Assembly: GCA_003134815.1 (NCBI GenBank)
Contig: PLCO01000049.1
Span: 1-46,821 of the forward strand
Reading direction: 5' to 3'
DNA length: 46,821 nt
Source: Acidobacteriaceae bacterium
GTDB lineage: Bacteria; Acidobacteriota; Terriglobia; Terriglobales; Acidobacteriaceae
Part shown: piece after piece, positions 27,934 through 36,956 of the stretch
How the letters are laid out: every line of letters begins with the position of its first letter
Position numbering within the stretch: the stretch's first letter is position 1
Notes under the pieces: model-generated
The model's database searches: none
Told to the model about the DNA's origin: nothing
The model's input: the letters and a program-made list of their open reading frames with translations, nothing else
Program-made: the position numbers and the translations under genes

Positions 27934-29333
27934 TCACGCAGCTTGCACTTTTCTTCGCCGCAATGCGTACCAGGCGAGCCCCGCGGCGATGTAGCCGAGA
28001 TAGAGATAGGGAATTCGCTTATGAACAACGTCCTCTGCGGAGTTGAGGTCGAAGATCGCGATCATGACGATGACAATGACGGTGAGGACGCTGACGGCCG
28101 CGAGGACGTGAGAATGCTGGTCCAGTGCGCGGCGCGCGAAGGGAAGCGCAAGCGCGACCAGTGCGTATGCGGTGAAAAAACCGAAGACCGAGAGCGAGCC
28201 CAGCAGGTCATACATCGTTGATCCCGTTTCGCCGCTGAGGGCATGGTGGCTGTCGCCGAGAACATGAGCGCAGCGGAAAGCGCGACGGCCGCTCCCGGAG
28301 TGCCATGGCGCTGATTGGTGCGCTGAAGCGCGGTTGGCAACAGCCCATCGTGCGCCATGCGAAGAAGCACGCGAGCAGCGGCGATGTCGCAGGCCAGCAC
28401 GCAGGCAAACATGCTGACGAATGCGCCGCAGTCAATTGCCACGCCGAGCGGCGAGACGTGTGCCCTTGCAGCCAGCATGTGCAGCGGGCTGGTGGAGCTT
28501 GAAAGCGCATCGGGCTGGCCACGGAAACCGAGCACCTCAAAGTACGCGCAGAGCATGAAAAAGCCGCCGGCGAGCAGCGCGCACTGCAGAACCGCGCGGG
28601 GAATCGTGCGCAGAGGATCGTGCACTTCGCCGCCGAGCGTAGTGGCGCCCTCGAAACCCACGAAGCTGAAGATAGAGAGCACCAGAGCAGGCCCGAGCGC
28701 GTTGAACGAAATTCCCTTGAGCTGGAACTGACTTGTATCGAGCCGAAGGCCGATGTGCACCGGCAACAAGATAAGCACGATCAGGATTAAGCCGACTGAG
28801 ACGGCTTCAATCCAGAGCATCACATCTGCGGAAAGCTTGACGTCGCGATAGGCGATGAGGCCGGCGACGGCGCAAACCAAAGCCAGAGTGGGAATGGCGG
28901 GAGGCGCCCAGTGGAGGAACTGCTCGGAAAGGACGGTTGCGTAATAGAGTGCTCCGCCCGCCACGGATGCGCCCGTGGCGAGGTAAGCAAGCAGCAATCC
29001 CCAAGCGGCCGCGACGCCGAATGCCGGCGGAAGCGAGTTGGCCGTGTAGGTGTAGAGCGAGCCCGGCGAGGCGCTGAGGCGCGCGAAGCGGCTGATGCAA
29101 AAACCAACCAGCAACATGGAGCCGGTGGCAAGAAGATAGACAAACCATGTGGCGTTGCCGGCGTATGCAAACACCAGCGGAATAGTGAGACACGCAGATG
29201 TGCTGGGCGCCATGGCGGAAACGGATTGCGCAAGAGTCTCGACTGGGCCGAGCACGCCCTTGCGCAGGCCGTAGCTTTCGGCGGCGTTGTCGTGGGCAGA
29301 CACATTGCGCTCTGTAGTCGCGGTCCCTGTCAC
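27934..29333 (-). pseudogene. APC-family permease interrupted by a frameshift (last gene of the purine cluster)
   Basis: Two overlapping frames encode one amino acid/polyamine/organocation-family permease. The first (GTG 29333) runs through about 10 hydrophobic segments to ATATMPSA, then turns into non-membrane sequence. The neighbouring frame continues it smoothly as ALSGETGSTMYDLLGSLSVFGFFTAY and ends at 27934 with two more membrane helices. The switch lies at about 28236-28246 and needs one inserted base to repair, giving about 466 residues. It starts 30 bp after uricase, so the substrate is probably urate, allantoin or another purine product. It may be a true mutation or a sequencing error. 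Confidence 0.8.
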
Positions 29334-29363
29334 GGCTCTGCCTTTTTGTTTGCGAAGATTGGG

Positions 29364-30221
29364 TTAGCGCTCGACGGTGGCCTCGATCGTACCATGCGGC
29401 TCGTCGATAGGCACGAAGATGTGGTTGGGATTGTTTTGTCCGAAGGCGCTTAGATCGGCAAGCAGGTGATGAAGGTTGGGCATGGAGAGATGAATGCGCG
29501 CGATCTCCGGCGCGGCATCGAGCGCGGCCTTGCCCATGTCGAAAAGTGTGTGCTGCACGCTCATGCTGTTGTGCGCGGCAAATTCTTTCAGCAGCGCGGC
29601 GAGGATGCGCGCGCGCGCATGCGCAAAGTTTGGCGGGGCGACCGCATAATCCCAGGTAATGGTCGCGCGCGTGCCGAGGATTCTGTCGGTGGCTGGTTTT
29701 AGCGTTGTGAGTTTGTCCACGACAAAGCCGGTGAAGGCGGATTTTGTGGTTTTGAGAATTGTCAACCCATCTACGCCGGAGGTCACATTCCATTCGCTGC
29801 CGCGTTCGCGCGATGCATGGACGGTTTGTAGTTCGGGCCCGCCCATTGTGAAGGTCGTTGCTTCGGTTGCGCCTTCGACGATCAGGCGCTCCCACGCCTT
29901 TGCGTCGACCTCGACGCTCACCTTAGCAATTTGCGCGTGGTTATCGAGCAGATAATCGCCATACTCGCACGCGAACTCTTCGATGGTTGCAGCTTTTGAG
30001 TTCCTGGCGACGAAATAGACGGTATTCTTCATTGTGTCGGTGGGGAGCACTTTGCTGTTGTCGGCAGCGGTGAAGCTAGTTTCGAAGTCGCCTTCGAGCA
30101 TCACCGTGACGCTCCACTCGTCGAAGAGATGACGGTCCCCATGAACCGGATCCTTGACGCGCGTGATGCGTGAGAGGCGTACGCGAGATTTTCCGTAGCT
30201 ATTTTCCCCAAGTCTCGCCAT
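29364..30221 (-). CDS. Cofactor-independent urate oxidase (uricase)
   Basis: This 285-residue enzyme oxidises urate with O2 to 5-hydroxyisourate and H2O2. The tandem T-fold protein keeps the catalytic Lys11 (YGKSRVR), the Thr of LPTDTMKNTVY (61 or 63) and the C-terminal His in NPNHIFVP; PNLHHLLADLS is also typical. ATG 30221 has AAAGGAAG upstream that overlaps the 3' end of the hydroxyisourate hydrolase gene, only 3 bp away, so the two are co-translated. Its two products' next enzymes are the adjacent upstream genes. No peroxisomal-type C-terminal tripeptide is present, as expected in bacteria. Confidence 0.95.
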   Translation of the reverse strand: MARLGENSYGKSRVRLSRITRVKDPVHGDRHLFDEWSVTVMLEGDFETSFTAADNSKVLPTDTMKNTVYFVARNSKAATIEEFACEYGDYLLDNHAQIAKVSVEVDAKAWERLIVEGATEATTFTMGGPELQTVHASRERGSEWNVTSGVDGLTILKTTKSAFTGFVVDKLTTLKPATDRILGTRATITWDYAVAPPNFAHARARILAALLKEFAAHNSMSVQHTLFDMGKAALDAAPEIARIHLSMPNLHHLLADLSAFGQNNPNHIFVPIDEPHGTIEATVER

Positions 30222-30224
30222 TGG

Positions 30225-30614
30225 TCAACTTCCTTTGTAGGTTGTGTAGCCGTTGTCGCTCAAAAGCACTGGCAAGTGATAGTGCGCGTTGCCATCGCAG
30301 TTGAAGGTAATGGCGATCACAGGGTAGATGCTGCCACGCCCCAGCCGCGCGAGATACGCGCCAGTGTCGAACGTGAGCCGATAAGCGCCAAATGCGGCGT
30401 CGTGGGCCAGTTCGCGGCAGCGGCCGTCAGCATCGGTGACGCCGGCAGCTATTTCGATCCAATCGCCGGGTGCATCGTGCGCGAATTCCGCCGCGTCGCC
30501 GCTCGCGGAAACTTCAATCCAGCCGCCACCCTCAAACTTCTCGAGCCGTACGGCGATGCCCGCTGCAGGCTTGCCTAGAACAGTATCCAATACGTGAGTT
30601 GAGATGATGCTCAT
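30225..30614 (-). CDS. 5-hydroxyisourate hydrolase (transthyretin-like)
   Basis: This 129-residue transthyretin-related protein hydrolyses 5-hydroxyisourate to OHCU. It has the N-terminal STHVLDT motif with the catalytic His, the GVTDADGR loop, and the C-terminal YTTYKGS tetrapeptide region that distinguishes the hydrolase from true transthyretin (usual ending YRGS; here Lys replaces Arg). ATG 30614 overlaps the upstream OHCU decarboxylase stop as ATGA, indicating translational coupling. The frame extends four codons further up, but the overlap start matches family N-termini. Confidence 0.95.
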   Translation of the reverse strand: MSIISTHVLDTVLGKPAAGIAVRLEKFEGGGWIEVSASGDAAEFAHDAPGDWIEIAAGVTDADGRCRELAHDAAFGAYRLTFDTGAYLARLGRGSIYPVIAITFNCDGNAHYHLPVLLSDNGYTTYKGS

Positions 30615-31144
30615 TCGACCAACCACTTTCCTAAACGGATTTGCATAATCTGCCGCTGCTGTTCCGCTGCCTCGCGCAACTCGGCGTCGCGATTGCTTGC
30701 CAGGCGCCGTTTAAGAATCGCGAGCATCTCATCGGCGCTCTTGCCGGTTGCGCAAACGATATAGATGAATCCAAATTTCTCTTCGTAGAGACGATTGCCC
30801 TCGGCAAGTTCGACCAGCACGCTTTGGTTCACGGTGCTCGCAGACGACTGTTCCTGTTGCGACCAAGCGCGCGACCAATCCGACGATTGTGCCGAGGCGT
30901 ATGTGGCAACAAGTGCCGGATTGCGCTCGCCAATGCGCGGATGGCAGGCGAATGCCTCAAGCCAATCCGATTCAAGCATCGTACGCCACGCGCGGTCCGC
31001 GGCTTCACTCAATGCCACTACGCTGGGGATGGGGCGCATCGCCACCATCGCCGCGGCCCACCGCTTCGATCCGCAGCAGGCGAGCATCGCGTCCAGTGCT
31101 TCGGATTCGCCGGCCGCATTCCAGGCTGCGAGAGTTGCGTTCAT
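30611..31144 (-). CDS. uraD: OHCU decarboxylase
   Basis: This 177-residue all-helical enzyme decarboxylates 2-oxo-4-hydroxy-4-carboxy-5-ureidoimidazoline to (S)-allantoin. The catalytic His68 is in the ACHPRIGE motif, and the active-site segment FGFIYIVCATGKSADEML is intact, as is the N-terminal CCGSKRWAAAM. Both ends overlap neighbours: ATG 31144 forms ATGA with the FAD-subunit stop, and its own stop forms ATGA with the hydroxyisourate hydrolase start. Confidence 0.95.
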   Translation of the reverse strand: MNATLAAWNAAGESEALDAMLACCGSKRWAAAMVAMRPIPSVVALSEAADRAWRTMLESDWLEAFACHPRIGERNPALVATYASAQSSDWSRAWSQQEQSSASTVNQSVLVELAEGNRLYEEKFGFIYIVCATGKSADEMLAILKRRLASNRDAELREAAEQQRQIMQIRLGKWLVE

Positions 31145-32019
31145 GGCACCGCCTCCACCCGGCGAAGTTGGAGCAGGAATTCGTCCAGCAGATTCGCTGC
31201 CACACGCCTCCGGTAATCGGCGGTAGAACGAATATCATCGATCGGCTTCACTTCAGCGAGCAACGCGCGTCGCGCGGATTGAATCGTGTCGTCCGTGAGA
31301 GATCTGCCGAGCAACGCTGCTTCGGTTTGCATGAGCCGCATGGGATAGGGCGCGAGGCTCGCTGCGCCAAGGCGAATCTCGCGGATTCGGCCGTTCTCAA
31401 GCAGCGCAATCGCGCCCAATGCGACTTTAGCAATGGCCATGGCGCGACGCGTTCCCACCTTGCGCAGGTATTGATTGTGGCGCGCGAATCGGCGCGGCAG
31501 ATGAATCGCATAGAGCAATTCATCGGGCGCGAGGCAGTTGCGCTTGTAGGCCGTGTGAAATTCGGAGTAGGGAACGCGACGGCGTCCGCGCACGGAGATG
31601 AACTCGATCTCAGCGTCGTAGGCGAGCAGGGCGGGCGAGGAATCGGCGGCAGGAGAGCCGTTGACGAGGTTGCCTCCAAGCGTTGCTCGGCCCTGATTAG
31701 CAATCGAACCGATCCAGCCTGCGGCTTTTGCGAGTAGCGGCAGGTCCGCGGCGATCAAGGCGTGCCTGCGCAGGTCAAGAAAAGTGGTAGCAGCGCCGAT
31801 AACGACGCTTTGAGGCGCGACCTCAATCGCGCGCAGATCTGGAATGCCCCAAAGGCTGACCAGTTTCGGCGCAGTGAGGCGGCCCGCGGCGAATGCGACC
31901 ATCACCTCCGTACCGCCTGCTATTGGAGTCCATGCGCCGGGCTCCGCAGCAAGCAAATCGAGCACGGCGCCCAGAGTGCCGGGCGCAACGAGATCGTGTA
32001 TTGCCGCATTACCGCGCAT
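31141..32019 (-). CDS. Xanthine dehydrogenase FAD-binding subunit
   Basis: This 292-residue medium subunit of a molybdenum hydroxylase has the FAD-binding motif WTPIAGGTEVMVAF (about 30-43) and the second flavin loop ATLGGNLVNGSPAADSSPAL (about 112-131), then the CO-dehydrogenase flavoprotein C-terminal domain. It passes electrons from the iron-sulfur subunit to NAD or another acceptor. Its start overlaps the iron-sulfur subunit gene by 11 bp. Neighbouring uricase genes make xanthine/hypoxanthine the likely substrate rather than CO or nicotinate. Confidence 0.92.
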   Translation of the reverse strand: MRGNAAIHDLVAPGTLGAVLDLLAAEPGAWTPIAGGTEVMVAFAAGRLTAPKLVSLWGIPDLRAIEVAPQSVVIGAATTFLDLRRHALIAADLPLLAKAAGWIGSIANQGRATLGGNLVNGSPAADSSPALLAYDAEIEFISVRGRRRVPYSEFHTAYKRNCLAPDELLYAIHLPRRFARHNQYLRKVGTRRAMAIAKVALGAIALLENGRIREIRLGAASLAPYPMRLMQTEAALLGRSLTDDTIQSARRALLAEVKPIDDIRSTADYRRRVAANLLDEFLLQLRRVEAVP

Positions 32020-32557
32020 GGTGCGATTGCTCCGTGGTTAGCGTGGTTGCCGACCCGGCGCTTTGTGCAGAAGTCGCGGCGGCAACGGACTCGAAGATGC
32101 GGATGAATCCGGTGCAACGGCATAGATTCCCAGCGATCCCTTCGCGAATCTGGGCCAGATCGGGATTAGGACAGTGATCGAGAAGATGCGCTGCAGCCAT
32201 CAACATACCAGGCGTGCAGATGCCGCATTGCGCGCCGCCGCGCTGAAGAAATGCTTCCTGTAGGGGATGCAACTTTCCATTGAGCGCCAGGCCTTCCACG
32301 GTTTGGATTACGGCGCCATCGGCTTGCAGCACGGGAACCAGACAACTGTTCACGAGCTCACCGCTCAAGCGCACAGAACACGAGCCACATTCGCCTTCAC
32401 CGCAACCCTCCTTAGTTCCGGTCAGTTGCAGGTCCTCGCGAAGTACGTCAAGGAGGCGTTTCATCGGCGGAATACTTACGATTCGCGCTTCTCCGTTGAC
32501 GACGAATCGAACTGCCGGCCAGGGATTGTTCGGCGCTGCACTCTCGCTTGTCCTCAT
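32009..32557 (-). CDS. Xanthine dehydrogenase 2Fe-2S subunit
   Basis: This 182-residue small subunit carries two [2Fe-2S] clusters. The plant-ferredoxin-type cluster uses Cys52, Cys57, Cys60 and Cys72 (GCGEGECGSC and NSCLV). The second, in the helical domain, uses Cys111, Cys114, Cys146 and Cys148 (QCGICTPG and NLCRCTG). ATG 32557 forms an ATGA overlap with the stop of the molybdenum-subunit gene. The C-terminal tail after about residue 155 is low-complexity and rich in Ser, Ala and Thr. Confidence 0.95.
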   Translation of the reverse strand: MRTSESAAPNNPWPAVRFVVNGEARIVSIPPMKRLLDVLREDLQLTGTKEGCGEGECGSCSVRLSGELVNSCLVPVLQADGAVIQTVEGLALNGKLHPLQEAFLQRGGAQCGICTPGMLMAAAHLLDHCPNPDLAQIREGIAGNLCRCTGFIRIFESVAAATSAQSAGSATTLTTEQSHHAR

Positions 32558-34815
32558 CGCGCCGCTACCTCATCCGCGGGCTGAGCCGCTGCGAGACCCG
32601 CGTAGAGATCCTCGGGCAAAAGTGGAATCGCGTTGAACGCAACTCCCGTTGCATCGCGGATGGCATTCAGAATTGCAGGTGCGGGACCGTCGTGAGGCAA
32701 CTCGCCAATGCCTTTGGCGCCGAAGCCGCCGTAACGGAATGGAATCTCCTCGAAGAAGACGTGAATCGGCGGAACGTCTTCGGCGGTGGGCATAATGTAG
32801 TTCGTCATCTGATTGTTGGCCATGCGGCCATTCTCCCAGACAACTTTCTCGTAGAGCGCATAGCCGACTGCCTGTGCGATGCCGCCCTCGACCTGTCCGG
32901 CGGCCAGCACCGGGTGAAGCACGCGGCCCACTTCCTGCACGGCCCAGATGTCTTCCACTTCGGTGGAGTAGGCGACGGTGTCAACAGCGACCTGCGCCAC
33001 GTAGACGGCCCACGCATATGCGCCGTAAGCTTCGCCGTGGTAGCGCTGATCGTCCCACACGATGCCGGGCGGCGCCTCATAGCGGCAGAGCGATACTACT
33101 TCGCCGTGCGCGGCGCGATAGCGTTCGCACGCGGCAATAAATTCCCCATGCGTGAACTTTGCGCCAAGCCCGGCTCCTTCACGGAGCATAGCGAGAAGCT
33201 GCAGGCATGCGCGCTCGATGATGCGCCCAACCACCATCGACGTGCGCGAGGCCACGGTTGGTCCGCTGTTAGGCACCACGCCGGTGTCTGGCGGAGCCAT
33301 CGTCACGCTGGAATATTCGACGCCGAGCGCCTCCGCGGCGATTTGCGTAAGGATGGTGTTGGTGCCCTGGCCGAATTCCGTATTCGAGACCAGCACGCGC
33401 ACTTCGCCTTTGAGCGTGACATCAACGCCGCCCAGCGAATTCAGGTAAAGCTCACCTGAGCCCGTAAATCCCGAGCCGTGATAGAAGGCCGCGAGTCCCA
33501 TGCCGCGCTTGACGGGGTTGGATGAATTTTCGCGGGCAAACTTCGTCCGCTTCGCATAATAATCGCTTTCCTTGAGCGCGCGATCGAGCAAATGATCGAG
33601 AATGACCGGATCGCGCATCAGTTGCTCAGTGCCGTTCGTGTCGCCAACGTGGAGAAAGTTTCTGCGTCGAAGCTCCACGGGATCGATGCCTATGGCGGCG
33701 GCGATTTCGTCCATGTGGCGTTCCATGGCGAAGATAGCCTGCGGCGCGCCGAAGCCGCGAAATGCGCCGTAGGGAACGTAATTTGTCGCCCAGGAGCTTG
33801 CGCGCACGCGAATATTGGGGCAGACGTAGGGGCCCGTGGAGTGCAGCGTCGCGCGCGAGAGCACTGTGGAGGAAAGGGTGGCGTAAGCGCCGCCGTCGGT
33901 CGCGAGGTCAATCTGTATCGCCAGCAATTTGCCTTCGCTAGAAACTGCCGTTCGGTGACGCACGCGCGAAGGATGACGCTTGGTGGTCACGGCCAGGTCT
34001 TCCATTCGGTCATAGACCATCTTTACGGGATGGCCGCTTTTCATGGCAAGAAGACCGGCATGGCATGCGAGAGTCGACGGATAGTCTTCTTTGCCGCCGA
34101 AAGCTCCACCGGTTTCGGTCTGGATGACGCGAACCTTATCATCAGGAAGCTTAAAGACCCCGCGCAGAGCCTTGAAGACGTAGAAAGGACATTGCAGCGA
34201 GCCCCAAACTGTAACGCCGCTTTCTTTGCTGTATTCGGCGATCACGCCCTGGTTCTCAATGTAAAGATGTTCCTGCGCGCCGGTGCGAAACTCGCCCTCA
34301 ACGATGTGCGCCGCGTTGGCCCACGCGGAATCCACGTCGCCTTTTTCGAGCAGGAAAGTTTTGATCAGATTGTCCGTGCCCCAGACAATTGCGTCCTGCC
34401 GCTCACTCTCTTCAATACTGAAGACGGGCGGCAGCGGCTCGTATTCAACGCGCACCGAGGCAACGGCTTCGCGAAGTTTGTGCTTGTCAGGATGCGCGAT
34501 GAGCAGGATTGCTTCTTCGCAATGATTCACCTTGCCGTCGGCGAGGCAGGGCTGGTCAGCGACGATGAGCTGAATGCAATTATCGCCGGGAATATCGGCG
34601 GCGGTAACAATCGCGAACTTGCTCCAGTCGATGCTGCGATCAAAAGCAATGGAGCGAATCAGTCCGCGAGGAATTCCACTGCGCACCGTGGCGCCGTGCC
34701 ACATGCCTTCGCGCTCCATATCGTCGATGTAGCATGCGCGGCCCAGCAGCTTGTCCACGCCTTCCTTGCGGGGAACGGCGGCGCCGACGATGCGGGTTGG
34801 CGCGGGCGAGCTCAT
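32554..34815 (-). CDS. Xanthine dehydrogenase molybdenum-binding subunit
   Basis: This 753-residue catalytic subunit hydroxylates hypoxanthine/xanthine to urate at the molybdopterin site. Visible are ETGGAFGGKEDYP (about 233-246), the AFRGFGAPQAIFAME cofactor loop, FGQGTNTILTQIAAEALG and the catalytic Glu705 in AKGIGELP. It starts at ATG 34815, 93 bp after the upstream M20 gene; that gap holds a 16-bp palindrome and a weak promoter candidate. The three subunits are encoded as separate overlapping genes, as in Bacillus and CoxLMS-type enzymes. No XdhC-like cofactor insertion gene lies in the window. Confidence 0.93.
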   Translation of the reverse strand: MSSPAPTRIVGAAVPRKEGVDKLLGRACYIDDMEREGMWHGATVRSGIPRGLIRSIAFDRSIDWSKFAIVTAADIPGDNCIQLIVADQPCLADGKVNHCEEAILLIAHPDKHKLREAVASVRVEYEPLPPVFSIEESERQDAIVWGTDNLIKTFLLEKGDVDSAWANAAHIVEGEFRTGAQEHLYIENQGVIAEYSKESGVTVWGSLQCPFYVFKALRGVFKLPDDKVRVIQTETGGAFGGKEDYPSTLACHAGLLAMKSGHPVKMVYDRMEDLAVTTKRHPSRVRHRTAVSSEGKLLAIQIDLATDGGAYATLSSTVLSRATLHSTGPYVCPNIRVRASSWATNYVPYGAFRGFGAPQAIFAMERHMDEIAAAIGIDPVELRRRNFLHVGDTNGTEQLMRDPVILDHLLDRALKESDYYAKRTKFARENSSNPVKRGMGLAAFYHGSGFTGSGELYLNSLGGVDVTLKGEVRVLVSNTEFGQGTNTILTQIAAEALGVEYSSVTMAPPDTGVVPNSGPTVASRTSMVVGRIIERACLQLLAMLREGAGLGAKFTHGEFIAACERYRAAHGEVVSLCRYEAPPGIVWDDQRYHGEAYGAYAWAVYVAQVAVDTVAYSTEVEDIWAVQEVGRVLHPVLAAGQVEGGIAQAVGYALYEKVVWENGRMANNQMTNYIMPTAEDVPPIHVFFEEIPFRYGGFGAKGIGELPHDGPAPAILNAIRDATGVAFNAIPLLPEDLYAGLAAAQPADEVAAR

Positions 34816-34853
34816 GGTCTCCGATTCCGATTTCGGCGAACAGGTTGACGGAT

Positions 34854-34859
34854 AGCATA
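34854..34859 (-). promoter_or_regulatory. Weak internal promoter candidate before the xanthine dehydrogenase genes
   Basis: On the minus strand TATGCT lies 17 bp downstream of TTCAAT and about 38 bp upstream of the molybdenum-subunit ATG. Both hexamers are poor matches to consensus (4/6 and 3/6), so this is only a suggestion that the urate half could be transcribed on its own. Confidence 0.2.
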
Positions 34860-34889
34860 CAACGATGCGCGGAGGAATTGAAAGCGCGA

Positions 34890-34905
34890 GCGCCGATATC
34901 GGCGC
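34890..34905. promoter_or_regulatory. 16-bp perfect palindrome between the ureide and urate halves of the cluster
   Basis: GCGCCGATATCGGCGC is fully self-complementary. It begins 3 bp beyond the UAH-like stop codon, in the only sizeable gap within this part of the cluster. It could be an operator, or in RNA a hairpin with an AUAU loop; no U-tract follows, so it is not a standard terminator. Confidence 0.5.
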
Positions 34906-34908
34906 CGG

Positions 34909-36156
34909 TTACGAGGCGAGTTCAGCCAAGGTGCGCGAGAGCACATGCACGCCGCTGCCGATCCATTCTGGCGAAGCGTACTCATCGGGCCGATGGCTGA
35001 CTCCGCCGCGGCAGGGAATGAACAGCATGGCCACGGGCGCAATGCACGATACAAACGACGAATCGTGGTAGGCACGCGCCACCATTCGCTTGTAGGATTT
35101 GCTGGCTGCGATCGCTGAGCGTTCGAGCGCGGCGAGGATCTCAGGATCGCAGGTCGTCGGCGGGTCGGCGTTGATTAGTTCCGTTGTGATCTTGACGCCG
35201 CGACGGTTGCTCACTTCTTCAGCGGCAGTGGCGAGTGCGGCCAAAACGCTGTCGCGGCGCGCGCCATCGATGTCCCGTACGTCTGTTGTGATGAGCACGC
35301 GGGAGGGAACACTGTTGACGGCGCCTGGAAAGACATCGCAGATTCCGACTGTGCCGACAGTGTCAATCACGCCTGTCGATTTGGCCGCGGATTCAAGCGC
35401 AAGAATCAGCTCGGCGGCCGCGGCAAGCGCATCCTTGCGGCCCGGCATCAGCTTTCCACCTGCATGTCCGCCTTCGCCTTCAATCGTGATCCGCTGGCTT
35501 GCGGGCGCGGCGATGTGGGTAACGAGGCCCACATCGATTCCTTCCTGCTCGAGATAGGGCCCCTGCTCAATGTGCAGCTCGATAAATTGGTGAAAGCGTC
35601 CGCGAGGCACAGCGACGGATTCGAGCAGCCCGGCGAATCCAGCCTGCGCGCGCCACTCCGCCAGGCCGCGACCTTCCTTGTCGCGCAGCGCCAGCGCCCG
35701 TTGCGGCGTGAGCACATTGGCCATCATGCGGCTGCCCAGGCAGCCGATGCCGAAACGCGTCGGTTCCTCGGCAGTAAAAATGACGAGTTCGATCGTGCGC
35801 CGCGGCTTGAATCCAAATTTCTGCAATACGCGAATGGCTTCGAGGCCGCCAAGAACTCCCACGCAACCGTCGTAAAGGCCGGCATTGGGAATTGCATCGA
35901 TGTGCGAGCCGGTGCCGATGGGCGCGAGAGCCGGGTCGCTGCCCTCCCAGCGGGCAAAGGTATTGCCGATTGCGTCTTCGCGCACTTTGAGCCCGGCAGC
36001 TTCGCAAAGCCCCTTTACGTAAGCGCGCGCGCGCAGGTCTGCTTCGCCGAAGACGACCCGCGTCACGACCGGCGGTTCGGCTTCCGAAATGTGCGCCAGC
36101 GCCATCAGCTCCGCAATCAGACCGTCGATGGTGAGCTGGGGGCGCGCCGTTGTCAT
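34909..36156 (-). CDS. Probable ureidoglycolate amidohydrolase (plant UAH-like, M20 family)
   Basis: This 415-residue M20 metallo-amidohydrolase has candidate metal ligands His85 and Asp96 (GSHIDAIP and LYDG), Glu130-Glu131, the ELHIEQGP motif and the C-terminal SHRPDEY. Segments FTAEEPTRFGIGCLGSR, VTHIAAPAS, GGHAGGKLMP, IDTVGTVGI and ARAYHDSSF match, from memory, the plant ureidoglycolate amidohydrolase rather than allantoate amidohydrolase, which the other M20 gene resembles. It would convert ureidoglycolate to glyoxylate, 2 NH3 and CO2. ATG 36156 overlaps the stop of the ureidoglycine aminohydrolase gene as ATGA; the frame upstream of that is noise. An N-carbamoyl-amino-acid hydrolase is the alternative. 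Confidence 0.78.
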   Translation of the reverse strand: MTTARPQLTIDGLIAELMALAHISEAEPPVVTRVVFGEADLRARAYVKGLCEAAGLKVREDAIGNTFARWEGSDPALAPIGTGSHIDAIPNAGLYDGCVGVLGGLEAIRVLQKFGFKPRRTIELVIFTAEEPTRFGIGCLGSRMMANVLTPQRALALRDKEGRGLAEWRAQAGFAGLLESVAVPRGRFHQFIELHIEQGPYLEQEGIDVGLVTHIAAPASQRITIEGEGGHAGGKLMPGRKDALAAAAELILALESAAKSTGVIDTVGTVGICDVFPGAVNSVPSRVLITTDVRDIDGARRDSVLAALATAAEEVSNRRGVKITTELINADPPTTCDPEILAALERSAIAASKSYKRMVARAYHDSSFVSCIAPVAMLFIPCRGGVSHRPDEYASPEWIGSGVHVLSRTLAELAS

Positions 36157-36899
36157 GCGCCTTGTTCTCCGAGCGGGTGGCGACGCCAATCTTTGTAGAT
36201 GAGATACTTCGCGGGCCGCTTGCCTATCGCGCCAAACCACTGCGGGCAGTAGGAGCGCATCCAGATGAAGTCGCCGGCGTAGACGGGGTACCACGAATCG
36301 CCGAGGCGATAGATGCCGCCGCCTTCGAGCATCAGCAGGCCGTGCTCCATCATGTGGATCTCCACCATGGGGAGCGATGCGCCGGGATCGTAGGTCAAAG
36401 TGTTTACTGCGAAATCGTAAGCCGGGCCATCGGGCATAAGCGCGCGCACGCGCAGCCCATCGTCGTCCAGCAGAGGCGTGGATCTAACGGCGGCTTCGTC
36501 GCCGATGACGATTTTGGGCGCGGCCGTTCCAGCCTGCGGTTCGTAAGCCTTCTCGATCACCGCGGCACGCGCAATTCCTGTTGCGCGGACAATGTGCGGC
36601 ACGCCTTGCGGCAGATAGGCGAAGCCACCGGGTTTGAGAATATGCTTCTTGCCCTCCGCCTTGACCTCTACCTTGCCGTCGAGGACAAAGAGAAATCGCT
36701 GCGCCGAAACGGGAGCGAGCTCGCCGCCTGCAACGAACTCCGCGGTCATTTGCGTGAAGCGCGCGCCAAGTTGTGGAGCGGCGTGAATGATGAACTCCAC
36801 TCCCTCTGCGCCGGGCAGGGGACTTCGAATGAATGTATCTGGGGTTTGCAACAGATGGTCAGGCTTCAAACTACTGCGTGTTGATCCAAGTTGGTGCAC
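36153..36899 (-). CDS. allE: (S)-ureidoglycine aminohydrolase (bicupin)
   Basis: This 248-residue two-cupin enzyme releases ammonia from (S)-ureidoglycine to give (S)-ureidoglycolate. The Mn site of the C-terminal cupin is intact: Glu180, His182 and His186 in EIHMMEH, plus Gln220, with the same 0/+2/+6/+40 spacing as the plant enzyme. The N-terminal cupin reads RFLFVLDGKVEVKAEG. It starts at GTG 36899 after AGAGG. Its stop overlaps the next M20 gene as ATGA. The allantoate amidohydrolase lies 57 bp upstream. Confidence 0.93.
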   Translation of the reverse strand: MHQLGSTRSSLKPDHLLQTPDTFIRSPLPGAEGVEFIIHAAPQLGARFTQMTAEFVAGGELAPVSAQRFLFVLDGKVEVKAEGKKHILKPGGFAYLPQGVPHIVRATGIARAAVIEKAYEPQAGTAAPKIVIGDEAAVRSTPLLDDDGLRVRALMPDGPAYDFAVNTLTYDPGASLPMVEIHMMEHGLLMLEGGGIYRLGDSWYPVYAGDFIWMRSYCPQWFGAIGKRPAKYLIYKDWRRHPLGEQGA

Positions 36900-36956
36900 G
36901 TGCGACCTCTATCTGGGAATTGCAGAAAGTGTTGCGGAGAATTCTGAAGCTCGATT

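Noticed and set aside
36157..36294. N-terminal extension of the UAH-like gene
   Set aside because: The extra 46 codons translate to Arg-rich sequence read out of frame inside allE. The ATGA overlap at 36153-36156 gives the right start.
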